Source: Peribacillus tepidiphilus (GTDB taxonomy: Bacteria; Bacillota; Bacilli; Bacillales; DSM-1321). From it: a stretch of 64,000 bases of DNA. The notes beneath the pieces are model-generated. The model did no database searches. It saw nothing but the letters and a program-made list of their open reading frames with translations, and was not told the origin of the DNA. This document shows, piece by piece, positions 16,214 through 25,243 of this stretch (position 1 is its first letter; the number at the start of each line of letters is the position of its first letter). The position numbers and the translations under genes are program-made. The stretch is taken from contig NZ_WIAQ01000001.1 in assembly GCF_009466385.1 (NCBI RefSeq), positions 62,001 to 126,000 on the forward strand. The letters are read 5' to 3'.

Positions 16214-16577
16214 GGGGTTGTCTAAAAAGTCCCTAAAATGAAGCAAGTGGAGAAAAACGATCCGTTTTTCTCCACTTGCTTTTGTGTTATTTGGATTTTT
16301 CTTTGAAAGTGCTGGCGGATGCCTGCTACTTTCAGTATGTTGTGGGCTAATGCCAAAATCCCAAACTCAATATACAGCTTGTCGAGACCCCGCAAAGAAA
16401 ATCTGCGAAACGACCGATTGGCCTTGATGTGACAGAACACACTTTCTACTTCGACTTTGCGCCGAGCGTAGATTGCGGCTTTCTCTTCACATTCAAGGGC
16501 TGTTTTTGCCTTCGCTTTCTTTTCTTCGAAGACGGTATTCCAGTGAACTTGACGATTTCCCTTTGCTTTCGTACACT
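16214..16577. mobile_element. Remnant of an IS1182-type insertion sequence (transposase 3' end and one terminal repeat)
   Basis: The right end of an IS1182-like element begins with GGGGTTGTCTAAAAAGTCCC at 16214 and carries a near-perfect hairpin (about 16241-16281, arms GCAAGTGGAGAAAAACG). It continues into the C-terminal part of the transposase and stops abruptly at the 3' end of ypoC. The outer 120 nt are almost identical, in inverted orientation, to 56120-56237 near spoIVA. The other end of the element is missing, so it cannot move by itself. The hairpin may end transcription from ponA or ypoC. Confidence 0.85.
16222..16575 (-). pseudogene. IS1182 family transposase, C-terminal fragment
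   Basis: About 117 codons of transposase C-terminus are open here. They include CTKAKGNRQVHWN, RRKVEVESVFCHIKANRSFR and LRGLDKLYIEFGILALAHN, which match the end of IS1182 transposases, including the catalytic Glu in the VEVESVF block. The N-terminal three-quarters, with the first two catalytic Asp residues, is gone. The fragment lies in the same frame as ypoC, separated only by its TAG, with no start codon or ribosome binding site of its own. Confidence 0.85.
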
Positions 16578-17103
16578 ACTTCCGCTTTTTTAAGGCTTGT
16601 TGTTTATAATAGATTTTCTTAAGCTCTTCCATTAATTCATTAAGCTGAATAAATGAGTGATACAGATTTGGTCTTGTCATAATAAAATTCATCCGCTCTT
16701 GCCAATTTACCGGTTTATAGGTAAAAGATTCAGAAACAGATTCCCAGTCTTTAAGTTCAACTGGTTGTTGGTTTTGCCAAAACATAGCGCATAAGCATTG
16801 TGCAATTCCTTGCACCATCAGCTCTTTTGATTGATCTTTTTTACGTTCTGAAAAGAATCCTTCCAATCGGCTTTTTATTACTTCCCATTCTTTAAAGATC
16901 CTAGGAATTATTTCATCTTGAAGCCATGGCCTGTAAGCATCAATATTTGAATAAAATAATAATTCGTATGGAAATTTACTGTACTGGACCTCATCGTTCC
17001 AATCATGATAGCGAGAAGCATTAAGCTCCACAGTGGTATTCTGTCCATAAAACAATAGATTTTCCATATTTTCTGGTATGGTAATAGACACTTTATTCTC
17101 CAT
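16576..17103 (-). CDS. ypoC: YpoC family protein
   Basis: A 175-residue cytoplasmic protein of unknown function, the last gene of the conserved asnS-dnaD-nth-ypoC series. WQERMNFIMTRPNLYHSFIQLNELMEEL in the C-terminal part (given here only as a locator, residues about 134-161) and the DWNDEVQYSKFPYELLFYSN block match the family. It overlaps the nth 3' end by 11 nt, implying translational coupling. The IS remnant abuts its stop codon, so the last few residues (about LKKRK) could be altered from the ancestral form. Confidence 0.8.
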   Translation of the reverse strand: MENKVSITIPENMENLLFYGQNTTVELNASRYHDWNDEVQYSKFPYELLFYSNIDAYRPWLQDEIIPRIFKEWEVIKSRLEGFFSERKKDQSKELMVQGIAQCLCAMFWQNQQPVELKDWESVSESFTYKPVNWQERMNFIMTRPNLYHSFIQLNELMEELKKIYYKQQALKKRK

Positions 17104-17755
17104 GCTTCCTTTTTCCTTTTAACCTCTTTTTTCCCTCACGACAAAGATGCTGTAAGGGGCAAACTTCACATTGAGGATTTTGCGCTTTACAATGATAGCG
17201 TCCAAAAAAGATCATTCTGTGATGAGTGATTGACCACTCCTCTTTCGGAACCTTTTGCATAAGGGTCTTTTCTACCTCTAAAACGCTATCTTTCCATTTG
17301 CATATACCAAGCCTTTTTGAAACTCGTTCAACGTGGGTATCGACAGCAATAGCAGGAACACCAAACGCTACTGAAACAACAACATTTGCCGTCTTTCGAC
17401 CGACACCCGGAAGCTTCATTAGTTCATCGCGATCGCTTGGCACTTCCCCGTTGTATTTTTCAATCAACATGGCGCATAGCTTCTGAATGTTCTTCGCCTT
17501 ATTTCGATATAACCCAATTGAACGAATATCTTCCTGTAATTCTTCTAACGGCACTCTTAAATAATCTTCCGGCGTTTTATACTTTTGAAAAAGATTTTTC
17601 GTTACCTTATTAACAAGTGCATCTGTGCATTGGGCAGACAAAGCTACCGCAATGACTAACTCAAACGGATTTGAATGATTCAATTCACAATGTGCATCTG
17701 GAAACATTTTTGCCATCTCGTCAAGACAATAACGGATCTGTGCTTTGTTTAACAT
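17093..17755 (-). CDS. nth: Endonuclease III
   Basis: A DNA glycosylase/AP lyase that removes oxidised pyrimidines. With the start at MLNKAQI (17755) it has 220 residues. The helix-hairpin-helix LPGVGRKTAN contains catalytic K121, and VDTHVERVSKRLG contains catalytic D139. The [4Fe-4S] ligands are C189-x6-C196-x2-C199-x5-C205. An extra ATG precedes at 17758; the GAGGG site fits the second better, and B. subtilis Nth also begins MLN. The gene lies 16 nt after dnaD and overlaps ypoC. Confidence 0.96.
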   Translation of the reverse strand: MLNKAQIRYCLDEMAKMFPDAHCELNHSNPFELVIAVALSAQCTDALVNKVTKNLFQKYKTPEDYLRVPLEELQEDIRSIGLYRNKAKNIQKLCAMLIEKYNGEVPSDRDELMKLPGVGRKTANVVVSVAFGVPAIAVDTHVERVSKRLGICKWKDSVLEVEKTLMQKVPKEEWSITHHRMIFFGRYHCKAQNPQCEVCPLQHLCREGKKRLKGKRKHGE

Positions 17756-17771
17756 CATTTTCCCTCTATTT

Positions 17772-18470
17772 TTAGTTTTCTAGCCAATTGTAAAAAGGAA
17801 ACTCCTTCTGTTCTGGTTGTTCCATCCATTTTCGTTCCCTTTTTTGATAGGCTCTAAATTTTTGAGCATACTCCTTGGCCTGTGCTTCGGTTTTAATTCC
17901 GTTTTTCTTCCATTCAAAAAGGATGCGATCAATATAACGGAAGTTTAACTTTCCTGATATGACAGCTTCCCGTAAAGCAGATTTTATTAGAGCGGGGTTG
18001 TCATGCTCGTCCATCCACATCCCAAGCGTTTCACATTCAAAAGGCGAAAGCGGTCGTCCGAATTCTTTTTCAAAAATTGAATAAAGGCTTTCTTCTTCCT
18101 TTTCTATATTTTTTGCTTCTGTTGCTTTTTGAAGAGCTAAAAAGTGAGTAACCATTTTTTCCTGCATCGGAAGTAACGAATATTTTTCAGTAAGTATGGA
18201 GTTCTCACTCATTTCTTCAATAATCTCGATATACCCCTTTTGAATAAGTTTTCTAAGTAAATTAAGACAATCCAAGGAGGATAGGGTCATTACTTCGGAT
18301 ATTTCATCAGGGGTCGGAAAATCATTTCCTTTATTTTGAAAATGATGCAGATGGATTAGGAGCATCATTTCTTGCTCGGTTAACCCCATTTTGGCATAGT
18401 GCTCCAAAAGAAAAGAAGGAATCGAAATGTTTCCTTCTTGTAGCCAAGCTAACAAATGTTTTATTGTCAT
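17772..18470 (-). CDS. dnaD: DNA replication initiation protein DnaD
   Basis: DnaD remodels DNA and helps load the DnaC helicase at oriC and at restart sites, working with DnaB, DnaI and PriA. The 232-residue product has an N-terminal winged-helix oligomerisation domain (about 1-110) and a C-terminal DnaB_2 domain (about 125-195, ending SGKLNFRYIDRILFEWKKNG) with the conserved YxxxIxxxW-type motif. The C-terminus PFYNWLEN is typical. The start ATG at 18470 has AGAGGTG 8 nt upstream; the frame extends further but without a site. Confidence 0.94.
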   Translation of the reverse strand: MTIKHLLAWLQEGNISIPSFLLEHYAKMGLTEQEMMLLIHLHHFQNKGNDFPTPDEISEVMTLSSLDCLNLLRKLIQKGYIEIIEEMSENSILTEKYSLLPMQEKMVTHFLALQKATEAKNIEKEEESLYSIFEKEFGRPLSPFECETLGMWMDEHDNPALIKSALREAVISGKLNFRYIDRILFEWKKNGIKTEAQAKEYAQKFRAYQKRERKWMEQPEQKEFPFYNWLEN

Positions 18471-18560
18471 AAAAAGACACCTCTTACATAAAAGTATAGC
18501 ATGAAAATGGGTTGAAAACGAAACCAAAAGAGGCAAAAAGATTTTACAGTAGAGGAAAAA

Positions 18561-18590
18561 AACAAGGATGACGCATTAGTCATCCTTGTT
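18561..18590 (-). terminator. Intrinsic terminator between asnS and dnaD
   Basis: AACAAGGATGAC / GTCATCCTTGTT, a perfect 12-bp stem with a 6-nt loop. A following T-run on the minus strand (TTTTTTCC) supports termination after asnS, so dnaD may be read partly from its own promoter or by read-through. Confidence 0.75.
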
Positions 18591-18652
18591 CATTATAAAA
18601 TCATGCTCTCATTTTTTTTCAATTAGATTGTTGAATCAGCTCGTGCTACTGA

Positions 18653-19945
18653 TTAAGGATACAATCTGTTTAACAGACGTGGGAATGGAATGGTTTCACG
18701 AACATGTTCTACTCCGCTAATCCAAGCAACAGTTCTTTCAAGTCCCAATCCAAAACCGGAATGTGGAACAGAACCGTATTGACGTAATTCTAAATACCAC
18801 TTATAAGCGTTCAAATCCAAATTGTGAGCTTCAATGTTCTGTTTTAAAAGCTCGTAATCATGAATACGCTCTGAGCCACCGATAATTTCTCCGTAGCCTT
18901 CAGGTGCAATTAAATCAGCACATAAAACGACTTCCTCACGTTCAGGGTCTGGCTGCATGTAAAATGGCTTTATCGTTTTTGGATAATGTGTAATAAATAC
19001 AGGCTTATCAAAGCTTTCCGCAATGGCTGTCTCATGAGGTGCACCAAAGTCATCGCCCCATTGGATATCATCAAAGCCTTTTTCATGCAACAGTTTGATC
19101 GCTTCGTCATACGTAATTCGTGGGAAAGGAGCTTTAATGTTTTCCAGCTTAGATGTATCTCGTCCAAGTGTGTTCAATTCGAGCTTGCAATTTTTCAATA
19201 CAGATTGAACGATATAGGATACATAGTTTTCTTGAACGATTAAGTTATCTTCGAATTGATAGAATGCCATTTCTGGCTCGATCATCCAAAATTCAATTAA
19301 ATGGCGACGAGTCTTCGATTTCTCAGCTCGGAATGTCGGTCCGAAGGAGAATACTTTTCCAAGTGCCATTGCAGCAGCTTCCATATAAAGCTGTCCACTT
19401 TGAGAAAGATAAGCATCCTCATCGAAATATTTCGTTGCAAAAAGCTCTGTCGTTCCTTCAGGTGCACTGCCCGTTAGAATCGGCGGATCAACTTTTACGA
19501 AGCCTTCGTTGTTGAAAAATTCATATGTTGCCCGGATAATTTCATTCCGAATTTTCATCACAGCATGCTGACGCTTTGATCGAAGCCATAAATGACGATG
19601 ATCCATTAGGAAATCTGTTCCGTGCTCTTTCGGTGTGATTGGATAATCAACAGACTCATGGATGATTTCGATGTTAGAGACAGCTAATTCATAACCGAAC
19701 GGAGATCTTTCATCCTCTCTCACTGTACCTGTCACATAAAGTGAAGATTCTTGCGTGATGGATTTTGCTTTTGCAAAAACAGCTTCATCTACTTCGGCTT
19801 TTACGACAACCCCTTGAATAAAGCCTGTTCCATCACGAAGTTGTAGGAAAGCAATCTTCCCACTAGAGCGTTTATTGGATAACCAGCAGCCGATTGTTAC
19901 TTGCTGGCCAACATATTTATGTACTTCTGCAATTGTTGTTTTCAA
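18653..19945 (-). CDS. asnS: Asparaginyl-tRNA synthetase
   Basis: A class IIb aminoacyl-tRNA synthetase that charges tRNA-Asn. The 430 residues comprise an OB-fold anticodon-binding domain (about 1-100, [23 protein letters not shown]) and a catalytic domain. Motif 2 is [21 protein letters not shown] and motif 3 is [13 protein letters not shown]. It starts with TTG at 19945, preceded by GGAGGG. A clear SigmaA promoter lies 45-70 nt upstream; no T-box leader is visible. It is followed by dnaD, as in B. subtilis. Confidence 0.97.
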   Translation of the reverse strand: MKTTIAEVHKYVGQQVTIGCWLSNKRSSGKIAFLQLRDGTGFIQGVVVKAEVDEAVFAKAKSITQESSLYVTGTVREDERSPFGYELAVSNIEIIHESVDYPITPKEHGTDFLMDHRHLWLRSKRQHAVMKIRNEIIRATYEFFNNEGFVKVDPPILTGSAPEGTTELFATKYFDEDAYLSQSGQLYMEAAAMALGKVFSFGPTFRAEKSKTRRHLIEFWMIEPEMAFYQFEDNLIVQENYVSYIVQSVLKNCKLELNTLGRDTSKLENIKAPFPRITYDEAIKLLHEKGFDDIQWGDDFGAPHETAIAESFDKPVFITHYPKTIKPFYMQPDPEREEVVLCADLIAPEGYGEIIGGSERIHDYELLKQNIEAHNLDLNAYKWYLELRQYGSVPHSGFGLGLERTVAWISGVEHVRETIPFPRLLNRLYP

Positions 19946-19988
19946 CGTTACATTCCCTCCAAAAAAAATACAAGCTAATACCTCTTAT

Positions 19989-20017
19989 ATTATACATATG
20001 GGTAATCATTCAAGCAA
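19989..20017 (-). promoter_or_regulatory. SigmaA promoter of asnS
   Basis: On the minus strand TTGCTT (20012-20017), a 17-nt spacer and TATAAT (19989-19994), 43 nt ahead of the TTG start codon. Confidence 0.75.
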
Positions 20018-20132
20018 TGTGATCAAAAATGGCAAACATTCGTTTTAGTAAACCAATTTGCTCTATAAAAGCAACAAACTTTACGAAAACAGCCGATTCC
20101 TAAGATTCTCTATTCTCCCTAAAGAGCAAAGA

Positions 20133-20162
20133 AAGCCAAGCATTCCATTGGATGCCAGGCTC
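20133..20162 (-). terminator. Probable terminator after aspB
   Basis: On the minus strand AGCCTGGCATCCA pairs imperfectly with TGGAATGCTTGGCT, followed by TTCTTTGCTCTTT. It lies just past the aspB stop and ahead of the asnS promoter. Confidence 0.6.
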
Positions 20163-20169
20163 TCATTCT

Positions 20170-21354
20170 TTATTTTCTTTTAGATTCAATAAAGCTATGG
20201 ATGCGTTCCACTGCTTTTTCAAGCTGATCTAGAGAAGTTGCATAGGATAGACGGATATTATCTGGAGCACCAAAACCTGAACCTGGAATGACCGCAACCA
20301 TAGCCTCTTCTAGAAGAGCAGTCGCAAAATCATCCACATTGCTATATCCAGTCATTTTTGCTGCCTCTTTTGCATTAGGGAACAAGTAAAATGCACCTTG
20401 AGGCTTTAAACAGCTAATACCAGGAATGGCTGTTAGTTTTTCATAAATAATGTTTAATCTTTCTTCAAATGCTTGTCTCATTTCTTCAACAGCATCTTGT
20501 GGTCCTTCGTATGCAGCAATGGCTCCGTATTGTGCCATTGTGGTAGGGTTCGAGGTACTGTGGCTTGAAAGATTCGTCATCGCTTTAATAATTTCCTCAT
20601 TTCCTACAGCATAGCCAATTCTCCATCCTGTCATGGAATGAGACTTTGAGACCCCATTAATAATAATGGTTTGTTCTTTAAGCTCTGGTGAAATTTCAGC
20701 AATGGATACATGCTTGTTTTGGCCATATACTAGTTTTTCATAAATTTCATCCGAAACGATCAATACACCTCTTTCAAGGCAAACATTTCCAATCGCTTCT
20801 AATTCCTCTTTTGAATAGAGCATGCCTGTAGGATTGCTTGGAGAATTAATAATAACAGCTTTTGTACGATCTGTTATTGCCTCTTTCAGCTGTTCTGGTG
20901 TGATTTTAAATGAATTTTCTTCTTTTCCTTCGACATAAACAGGATTTCCACCTGCTAATTTTACTTGTTCTGGATAACTTACCCAATAAGGAATAGGGAT
21001 CATGACTTCGTCCCCTTCATCCAAGATGGCTTGAAACAATGTATATAGAGCATGCTTGGCACCTGAAGCAACAATTACCTGTGATGGTTTATAATCCAAG
21101 CCTTGATCTTGTTTTAATTTTTGCACAATCGCTTGCTTTAATTGCGGTAATCCGGCAGAAGGCGTATATTTCGTATGACCTTCCATCATGGATTTTGTAG
21201 CAGCATCGATAATGTGCTGAGGTGTATTAAAATCAGGCTCACCTGCTCCAAGACCGATTACATCGTGACCTTGTGCTTTAAGTTCTTTTGCTTTTGCAGT
21301 AATTGCCAATGTTGATGAAGGTGTGAGCGACATGACTCTTTTTGCCAGTTTCAA
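20170..21354 (-). CDS. aspB: Aspartate aminotransferase
   Basis: A PLP-dependent class I aminotransferase interconverting aspartate and 2-oxoglutarate with oxaloacetate and glutamate, in the cytoplasm. The 394 residues include NSPSNPTG (cofactor/substrate region), SDEIYEKLVYG, and the PLP lysine K237 in GVSKSHSMTGWRIGY; Arg in NIRLSYATS binds the substrate carboxylate. It follows ypmA and ypmB in one direction (18-nt gap from ypmB), as in B. subtilis. Asparagine metabolism links it to asnS downstream. Confidence 0.95.
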   Translation of the reverse strand: MKLAKRVMSLTPSSTLAITAKAKELKAQGHDVIGLGAGEPDFNTPQHIIDAATKSMMEGHTKYTPSAGLPQLKQAIVQKLKQDQGLDYKPSQVIVASGAKHALYTLFQAILDEGDEVMIPIPYWVSYPEQVKLAGGNPVYVEGKEENSFKITPEQLKEAITDRTKAVIINSPSNPTGMLYSKEELEAIGNVCLERGVLIVSDEIYEKLVYGQNKHVSIAEISPELKEQTIIINGVSKSHSMTGWRIGYAVGNEEIIKAMTNLSSHSTSNPTTMAQYGAIAAYEGPQDAVEEMRQAFEERLNIIYEKLTAIPGISCLKPQGAFYLFPNAKEAAKMTGYSNVDDFATALLEEAMVAVIPGSGFGAPDNIRLSYATSLDQLEKAVERIHSFIESKRK

Positions 21355-21372
21355 TGTACTTTCCCCCTATTC

Positions 21373-21849
21373 CTAAATGCTTTTATAAAATTTTAGCCAT
21401 TCCCCAGTTTTATAATCAAAATAATAATAATTATATTTCCCGTCTCGATCTTTATAGGTTACTTCCCAAATTGGAATGTTTTTTTCCATTCCCGGCTTAA
21501 TGGAAATGATTTCATAAGGCTTTAATTCATTTTGCACCATTTTTAAGATTTCTTCTTTTGATTTACCAAATGAATAGCTTTTTTGGATGATTTTTTTTTC
21601 TTGATCTTTTGGTATCCAAACGGTTTTCTTTTCACCATCGCTCGTCTTTCCAACAATCACATAATACGTTTCACGACCATTATATAAATAAAATTCCTCA
21701 ACTGTTGAAATATCTGCTGCTCTTTTGGCTACTTTTGCTGCATAATTGTAATATTCTTTTCTTTCTTGCATCCCTTGAAGGTAGCTATTCATGACAAAGC
21801 CAATCATACAGCATATGAAAATCGAAATGATCACGACCCATTTTTTCAA
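21373..21849 (-). CDS. ypmB: YpmB family membrane-anchored protein (PepSY-like)
   Basis: A 158-residue protein with an N-terminal membrane span (about residues 4-25, VVIISIFICCMIGFVMNSYL). An extracellular domain contains two PepSY-like repeats, the second being KNIPIWEVTYKDRDGKYNYYYFDYKTGEW near residues 125-152 (shown as locator only). PepSY domains are often found with peptidase inhibitors or cell-surface proteins, but the role of YpmB is not known. It lies between ypmA (15 nt) and aspB (18 nt), presumably one operon. Confidence 0.88.
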   Translation of the reverse strand: MKKWVVIISIFICCMIGFVMNSYLQGMQERKEYYNYAAKVAKRAADISTVEEFYLYNGRETYYVIVGKTSDGEKKTVWIPKDQEKKIIQKSYSFGKSKEEILKMVQNELKPYEIISIKPGMEKNIPIWEVTYKDRDGKYNYYYFDYKTGEWLKFYKSI

Positions 21850-21864
21850 TATCCTTCACACTTT

Positions 21865-22035
21865 CTATGTACGATAAATCGTGAAAATCGCTTTTTCTTT
21901 ATTTTCCTGATCAAGGGCTAGCCCAAACATTAAATCCCGATCCTTTAAAGTTCGGTTTAATAGATCCACCACTTTATATAAATCTGGTGAATTTTGGATT
22001 TTTACTGTTGATAAAACTTCAATCTTGCTTTCCAT
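21865..22035 (-). CDS. ypmA: YpmA family small protein (DUF4264)
   Basis: A 56-residue cytoplasmic protein of unknown function, close to B. subtilis YpmA in length and sequence. It starts MESKIEVLSTVKI and continues with YKVVDLLNRTLKDRDLMFG, ALDQENKEKAIFTIYRT closing the protein. The start ATG at 22035 has AGGAGG 6-8 nt upstream. It heads the ypmA-ypmB-aspB series and has a candidate promoter near 22122. Confidence 0.88.
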   Translation of the reverse strand: MESKIEVLSTVKIQNSPDLYKVVDLLNRTLKDRDLMFGLALDQENKEKAIFTIYRT

Positions 22036-22121
22036 TGATTTCCTCCTGCTTTCAGAAGAATTTGTTAATCATAATGATTCAACCTACGGACACAATAGTA
22101 ATACACAGAAACCTCTATACT

Positions 22122-22130
22122 ATTATAACA
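22122..22130 (-). promoter_or_regulatory. Candidate extended -10 promoter of ypmA-ypmB-aspB
   Basis: On the minus strand TGTTATAAT, an extended -10 box (TG-N-TATAAT), 87 nt ahead of the ypmA start. The -35 region is poor, which the extended -10 can offset. Confidence 0.45.
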
Positions 22131-22235
22131 GGTATATGGCTGTAAGGATAATGTTTGATTAAATTTTTAACAAAAAGTGAATGTCAAAAATTCTTGCTGT
22201 TTCAACTACAATTACCTTCTAACCCACACACATTT

Positions 22236-22259
22236 GCAGCTAATAAAGCTGCTTTTTTT
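22236..22259 (+). terminator. Plus-strand intrinsic terminator with no plus-strand gene upstream
   Basis: GCAGCT-AATAA-AGCTGC followed by TTTTTTT. The T-run is only on the plus-strand side. No plus-strand gene precedes it for several kb, so it may end a small RNA or antisense transcript across the ypmA upstream region. The remainder of the 22036-22387 gap shows no other structure or supported reading frame. Confidence 0.55.
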
Positions 22260-22387
22260 AATGGTTATTTTGCAAATCTGGTCTTGTTCTTATTTCATCA
22301 TTATTATTGGTAACCTTTACGTTGATTCCTGTACAGATCCGTCATTTCATGTAAATGTTTCATCCATTCTAAATCACGGATTTCGTT

Positions 22388-25180
22388 TTAAAGCCAGTTT
22401 TGGATTTGCTCCTTCATTCTTTCTAACGAAACAAGCTCGACTTCGATTGGTGGAATGGATTTAAGAAAATCCTTGCCATATGAAGTGGTAATAATGCGCT
22501 TGTCCATAACAATAACAATTCCTTTATCATCTTGCTTTCGAATAAGTCTTCCAAATCCCTGCTTAAAACGAATAATGGCTTCCGGAAGTGAGTAAGTAGA
22601 AAATGGATTTTTACCGTTTTCTTTTAGATTCCTGCATCTTGCTTCCGTAATCGGTTCAGAAGGTGAGGAAAACGGTAATCTTACAATAATTAATAATGAA
22701 AGCTGCTCACCTGGTAAATCGATTCCCTCCCAAAAAGAAGAGGTACCTAATAGTATGGATTTCTCATAGCTTTGAAACCTTCTTATGAGCTTCGCACGAC
22801 TACCGCCTGTTACACCTTGAGCCAGAATAGAAAAATCAGACAGGTCATCTTTTTCTTTTATGACTGAATAAGTGGCTCTCAACATTTCATATGAATTGAA
22901 CAGGATAAGAGCTTTTCCATGAGACGATCTTACAGCAGTAGAAATGTGCATTCCCATAACTTTTACAAACTTTTCCAAAGAAACAGAGTTTATTTCAGGA
23001 ATTTCTGATGGAATTAACATTTTCACCTGATTTTTGTAGGAAAATGGTGATGGATAGTTCGTGGTCTTTATTTGATCGTCGTTAACGCCTAATAAGTCTT
23101 TTACAAAAGTAAAGGAGCCTTTAACGGTTAATGTTGATGAAGTCAAAACCACACTATTCTGATGTTTAAAAAACCTCTCATGTAATTGAGAGCCTGCATA
23201 AATAGGCTGTGAAAATAAGCTAATGCCATGATGGGAGCTGTTCTTGTTATATTCAATCCAATAAATCCTTGACTTTTTCCGATTAAGGAAAAAATCAGAG
23301 ATTTGACTTTTTATAGAAGAAAGATATCCTCCGAGCATATTCATTTCACTTAATGTCAGAAGGACGTTTTTTGTAAGCTCTTCTTTTTTATCCATTATTT
23401 TATCAATTAGGCTACTGATAGATTTCGTAAGCAATGAAAGAATATGAACGACCCTCTCAGCCCCTACTACGACAGCACTTTCTTCTCTTTTACTCCATTG
23501 AAGTTTGTCTATTTCAAAAGAAGATTTAGTAGTTGCTTCCCCTTTCATGTGCTTATAAGCTAGTTGTGAGATCACGACAAACAATTGATCTAACTCAAAA
23601 CCTAAGTCTTCGATCAATCCATCAATATCTTTGGCGGCTTGCTCATTTTCACCTAAATTCTTAAGCATTTTCCGGACTTTATAGGATAGTTGCTTTTGGT
23701 CGTATTCACCCCAGGTATTCAACATCATTTTTACATAGTCATACTCAATCGTATTGCCTAAAAATTTCAAAGCCGAATACTCTAGCTGATGTGCTTCGTC
23801 GATCACAATATAACCATCTTCTAACAATGGATCGTCCCCGCTAAGCCAATCATTCAATAAATAGGAATGGTTTGTGATGATCAGATTGGAATATTGGATC
23901 CGTCTTTTAGCCAATAGGAAAAAATCCTTTTCTAACCAAGGTTTTTGAAGCTCTGGAATAATATAATCATCGCTTTGAAGCTTTTCCCAATATAGCTCTC
24001 CCCCACTGGACAGATTTAATTCATCCTTATCCCCCGTTTCAGTAAAGGTTAACCAAACTAAAATTTGCATTTTGGCAAGAGCAGAATCGTAATGATCCTC
24101 TTTTGAACGAAGAGACCTTTCAAATTTGGCAAGGCTTAAATAATTCGTTTTTCCTTTTAAAACTGAAACATCGATGCTAAAGGGGAGCATTTCTCTCAGC
24201 TTTGGAATCTCGGCATGTAATAGCTGATTTTGAAGCTGTAGTGTGTATGTACTGATTACAACCTTTTTATTTGTCAGCTTAGAAAAATATGCCGCCGGGA
24301 TTAAATAGGCCAATGTTTTTCCTAACCCAGTTCCTGCTTCAATCAGGGCTGTTTTACTTGTACTGAAGGCTTCATATACATCATCCATCATGTTGAGCTG
24401 CCCCGGTCTGTATTCCACACTTGAGAAAGCTTTTTGTAACAGTCTAATCTTTTCTTCTTTTGAAACAGGATAAGCAATCGGCTCTTCCATAATCTGAACA
24501 GGTTGAGAAAGCTTTTTCAAGGCGATTCCCCGAAACACTTCTATATCTTCCCGATATGGAATGTCTCTTTGGATTCTCTCAGTTAATAGATCCAGTAAAA
24601 GCTCAGAAATCTCACTTTTGAGAGACAAAGATAAGCGATATAATTGTTTGACGGTTACAAGAGGCAGCCTTTTCAAATCTTCGGTTAATTTTATAAAAAG
24701 CATCGCCGTCACATAAGCATCACTATCTGCTCGATGTGGTCTGTCATGATAAAGCCCTTCTGCCTTCGATAAAAGGGATAACTTATAGCTATCAGCTGTC
24801 GGCCTGATGATTCTAGCTAATTCGACAGTATCAATTGTTGGTCCGTAAAAGCCTTCCGCTCCACAATTTTTTAATTCTTCTTGTAAAAAAGACAAATCGA
24901 ACAGTACATTATGCGCAACAAAGCATGCATCTTGGAGCAGGGAAGATATTTGATCTGCTACCTCTTGAAATGTAGGAGCATCTTTTACCATTTCATCATG
25001 AATGCCAGTAAGCTCTTCGATAAAATGAGGAATTGGAATACCAGGATTAATAAAAGTGGAAAACTCCTCTGTAATCTTACCTTCTTCGACTACCACGGCA
25101 GCAAATTGTATGATCCGATCTCCTTTTTTAGGAGAATTTCCTGTCGTTTCCAAATCAACCACTACGTATCGTTGCGCCAT
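22388..25180 (-). CDS. dinG: DinG family protein: exonuclease fused to a helicase-like ATPase
   Basis: A 930-residue protein with an N-terminal DnaQ-like 3'-5' exonuclease domain (about 1-170, Exo I VDLETTGNSP with D9 and E11, FVAHNVLFDLSFL, HRADSDAYVTAML). An XPD/DinG-like helicase domain follows, with Walker A EAGTGLGKTLAY, DEAH box VIDEAHQLEYSA and motif VI GFGRLIRKQDDKG. The four cysteines of an XPD-type Fe-S cluster are absent, as in Firmicutes DinG, which works mainly as an exonuclease in S. aureus. The start ATG at 25180 has GAGGTG 7 nt upstream; the longer frame lacks one. Confidence 0.93.
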   Translation of the reverse strand: MAQRYVVVDLETTGNSPKKGDRIIQFAAVVVEEGKITEEFSTFINPGIPIPHFIEELTGIHDEMVKDAPTFQEVADQISSLLQDACFVAHNVLFDLSFLQEELKNCGAEGFYGPTIDTVELARIIRPTADSYKLSLLSKAEGLYHDRPHRADSDAYVTAMLFIKLTEDLKRLPLVTVKQLYRLSLSLKSEISELLLDLLTERIQRDIPYREDIEVFRGIALKKLSQPVQIMEEPIAYPVSKEEKIRLLQKAFSSVEYRPGQLNMMDDVYEAFSTSKTALIEAGTGLGKTLAYLIPAAYFSKLTNKKVVISTYTLQLQNQLLHAEIPKLREMLPFSIDVSVLKGKTNYLSLAKFERSLRSKEDHYDSALAKMQILVWLTFTETGDKDELNLSSGGELYWEKLQSDDYIIPELQKPWLEKDFFLLAKRRIQYSNLIITNHSYLLNDWLSGDDPLLEDGYIVIDEAHQLEYSALKFLGNTIEYDYVKMMLNTWGEYDQKQLSYKVRKMLKNLGENEQAAKDIDGLIEDLGFELDQLFVVISQLAYKHMKGEATTKSSFEIDKLQWSKREESAVVVGAERVVHILSLLTKSISSLIDKIMDKKEELTKNVLLTLSEMNMLGGYLSSIKSQISDFFLNRKKSRIYWIEYNKNSSHHGISLFSQPIYAGSQLHERFFKHQNSVVLTSSTLTVKGSFTFVKDLLGVNDDQIKTTNYPSPFSYKNQVKMLIPSEIPEINSVSLEKFVKVMGMHISTAVRSSHGKALILFNSYEMLRATYSVIKEKDDLSDFSILAQGVTGGSRAKLIRRFQSYEKSILLGTSSFWEGIDLPGEQLSLLIIVRLPFSSPSEPITEARCRNLKENGKNPFSTYSLPEAIIRFKQGFGRLIRKQDDKGIVIVMDKRIITTSYGKDFLKSIPPIEVELVSLERMKEQIQNWL

Positions 25181-25243
25181 TCTGTACACCTCTAACTCTA
25201 AATTGCTACTCATCTATTCTATAGTATTTCAATTCGGAAATAA

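Noticed and set aside
19946-20169. T-box riboswitch ahead of asnS
   Set aside because: No T-box consensus (AGGGTGGNACCGCG) or specifier stem; the leader after the predicted promoter is only about 35 nt.
22177-22464. 95-residue plus-strand frame at the 3' end of dinG
   Set aside because: It overlaps dinG, has no ribosome binding site, and contains the orphan terminator in its middle.
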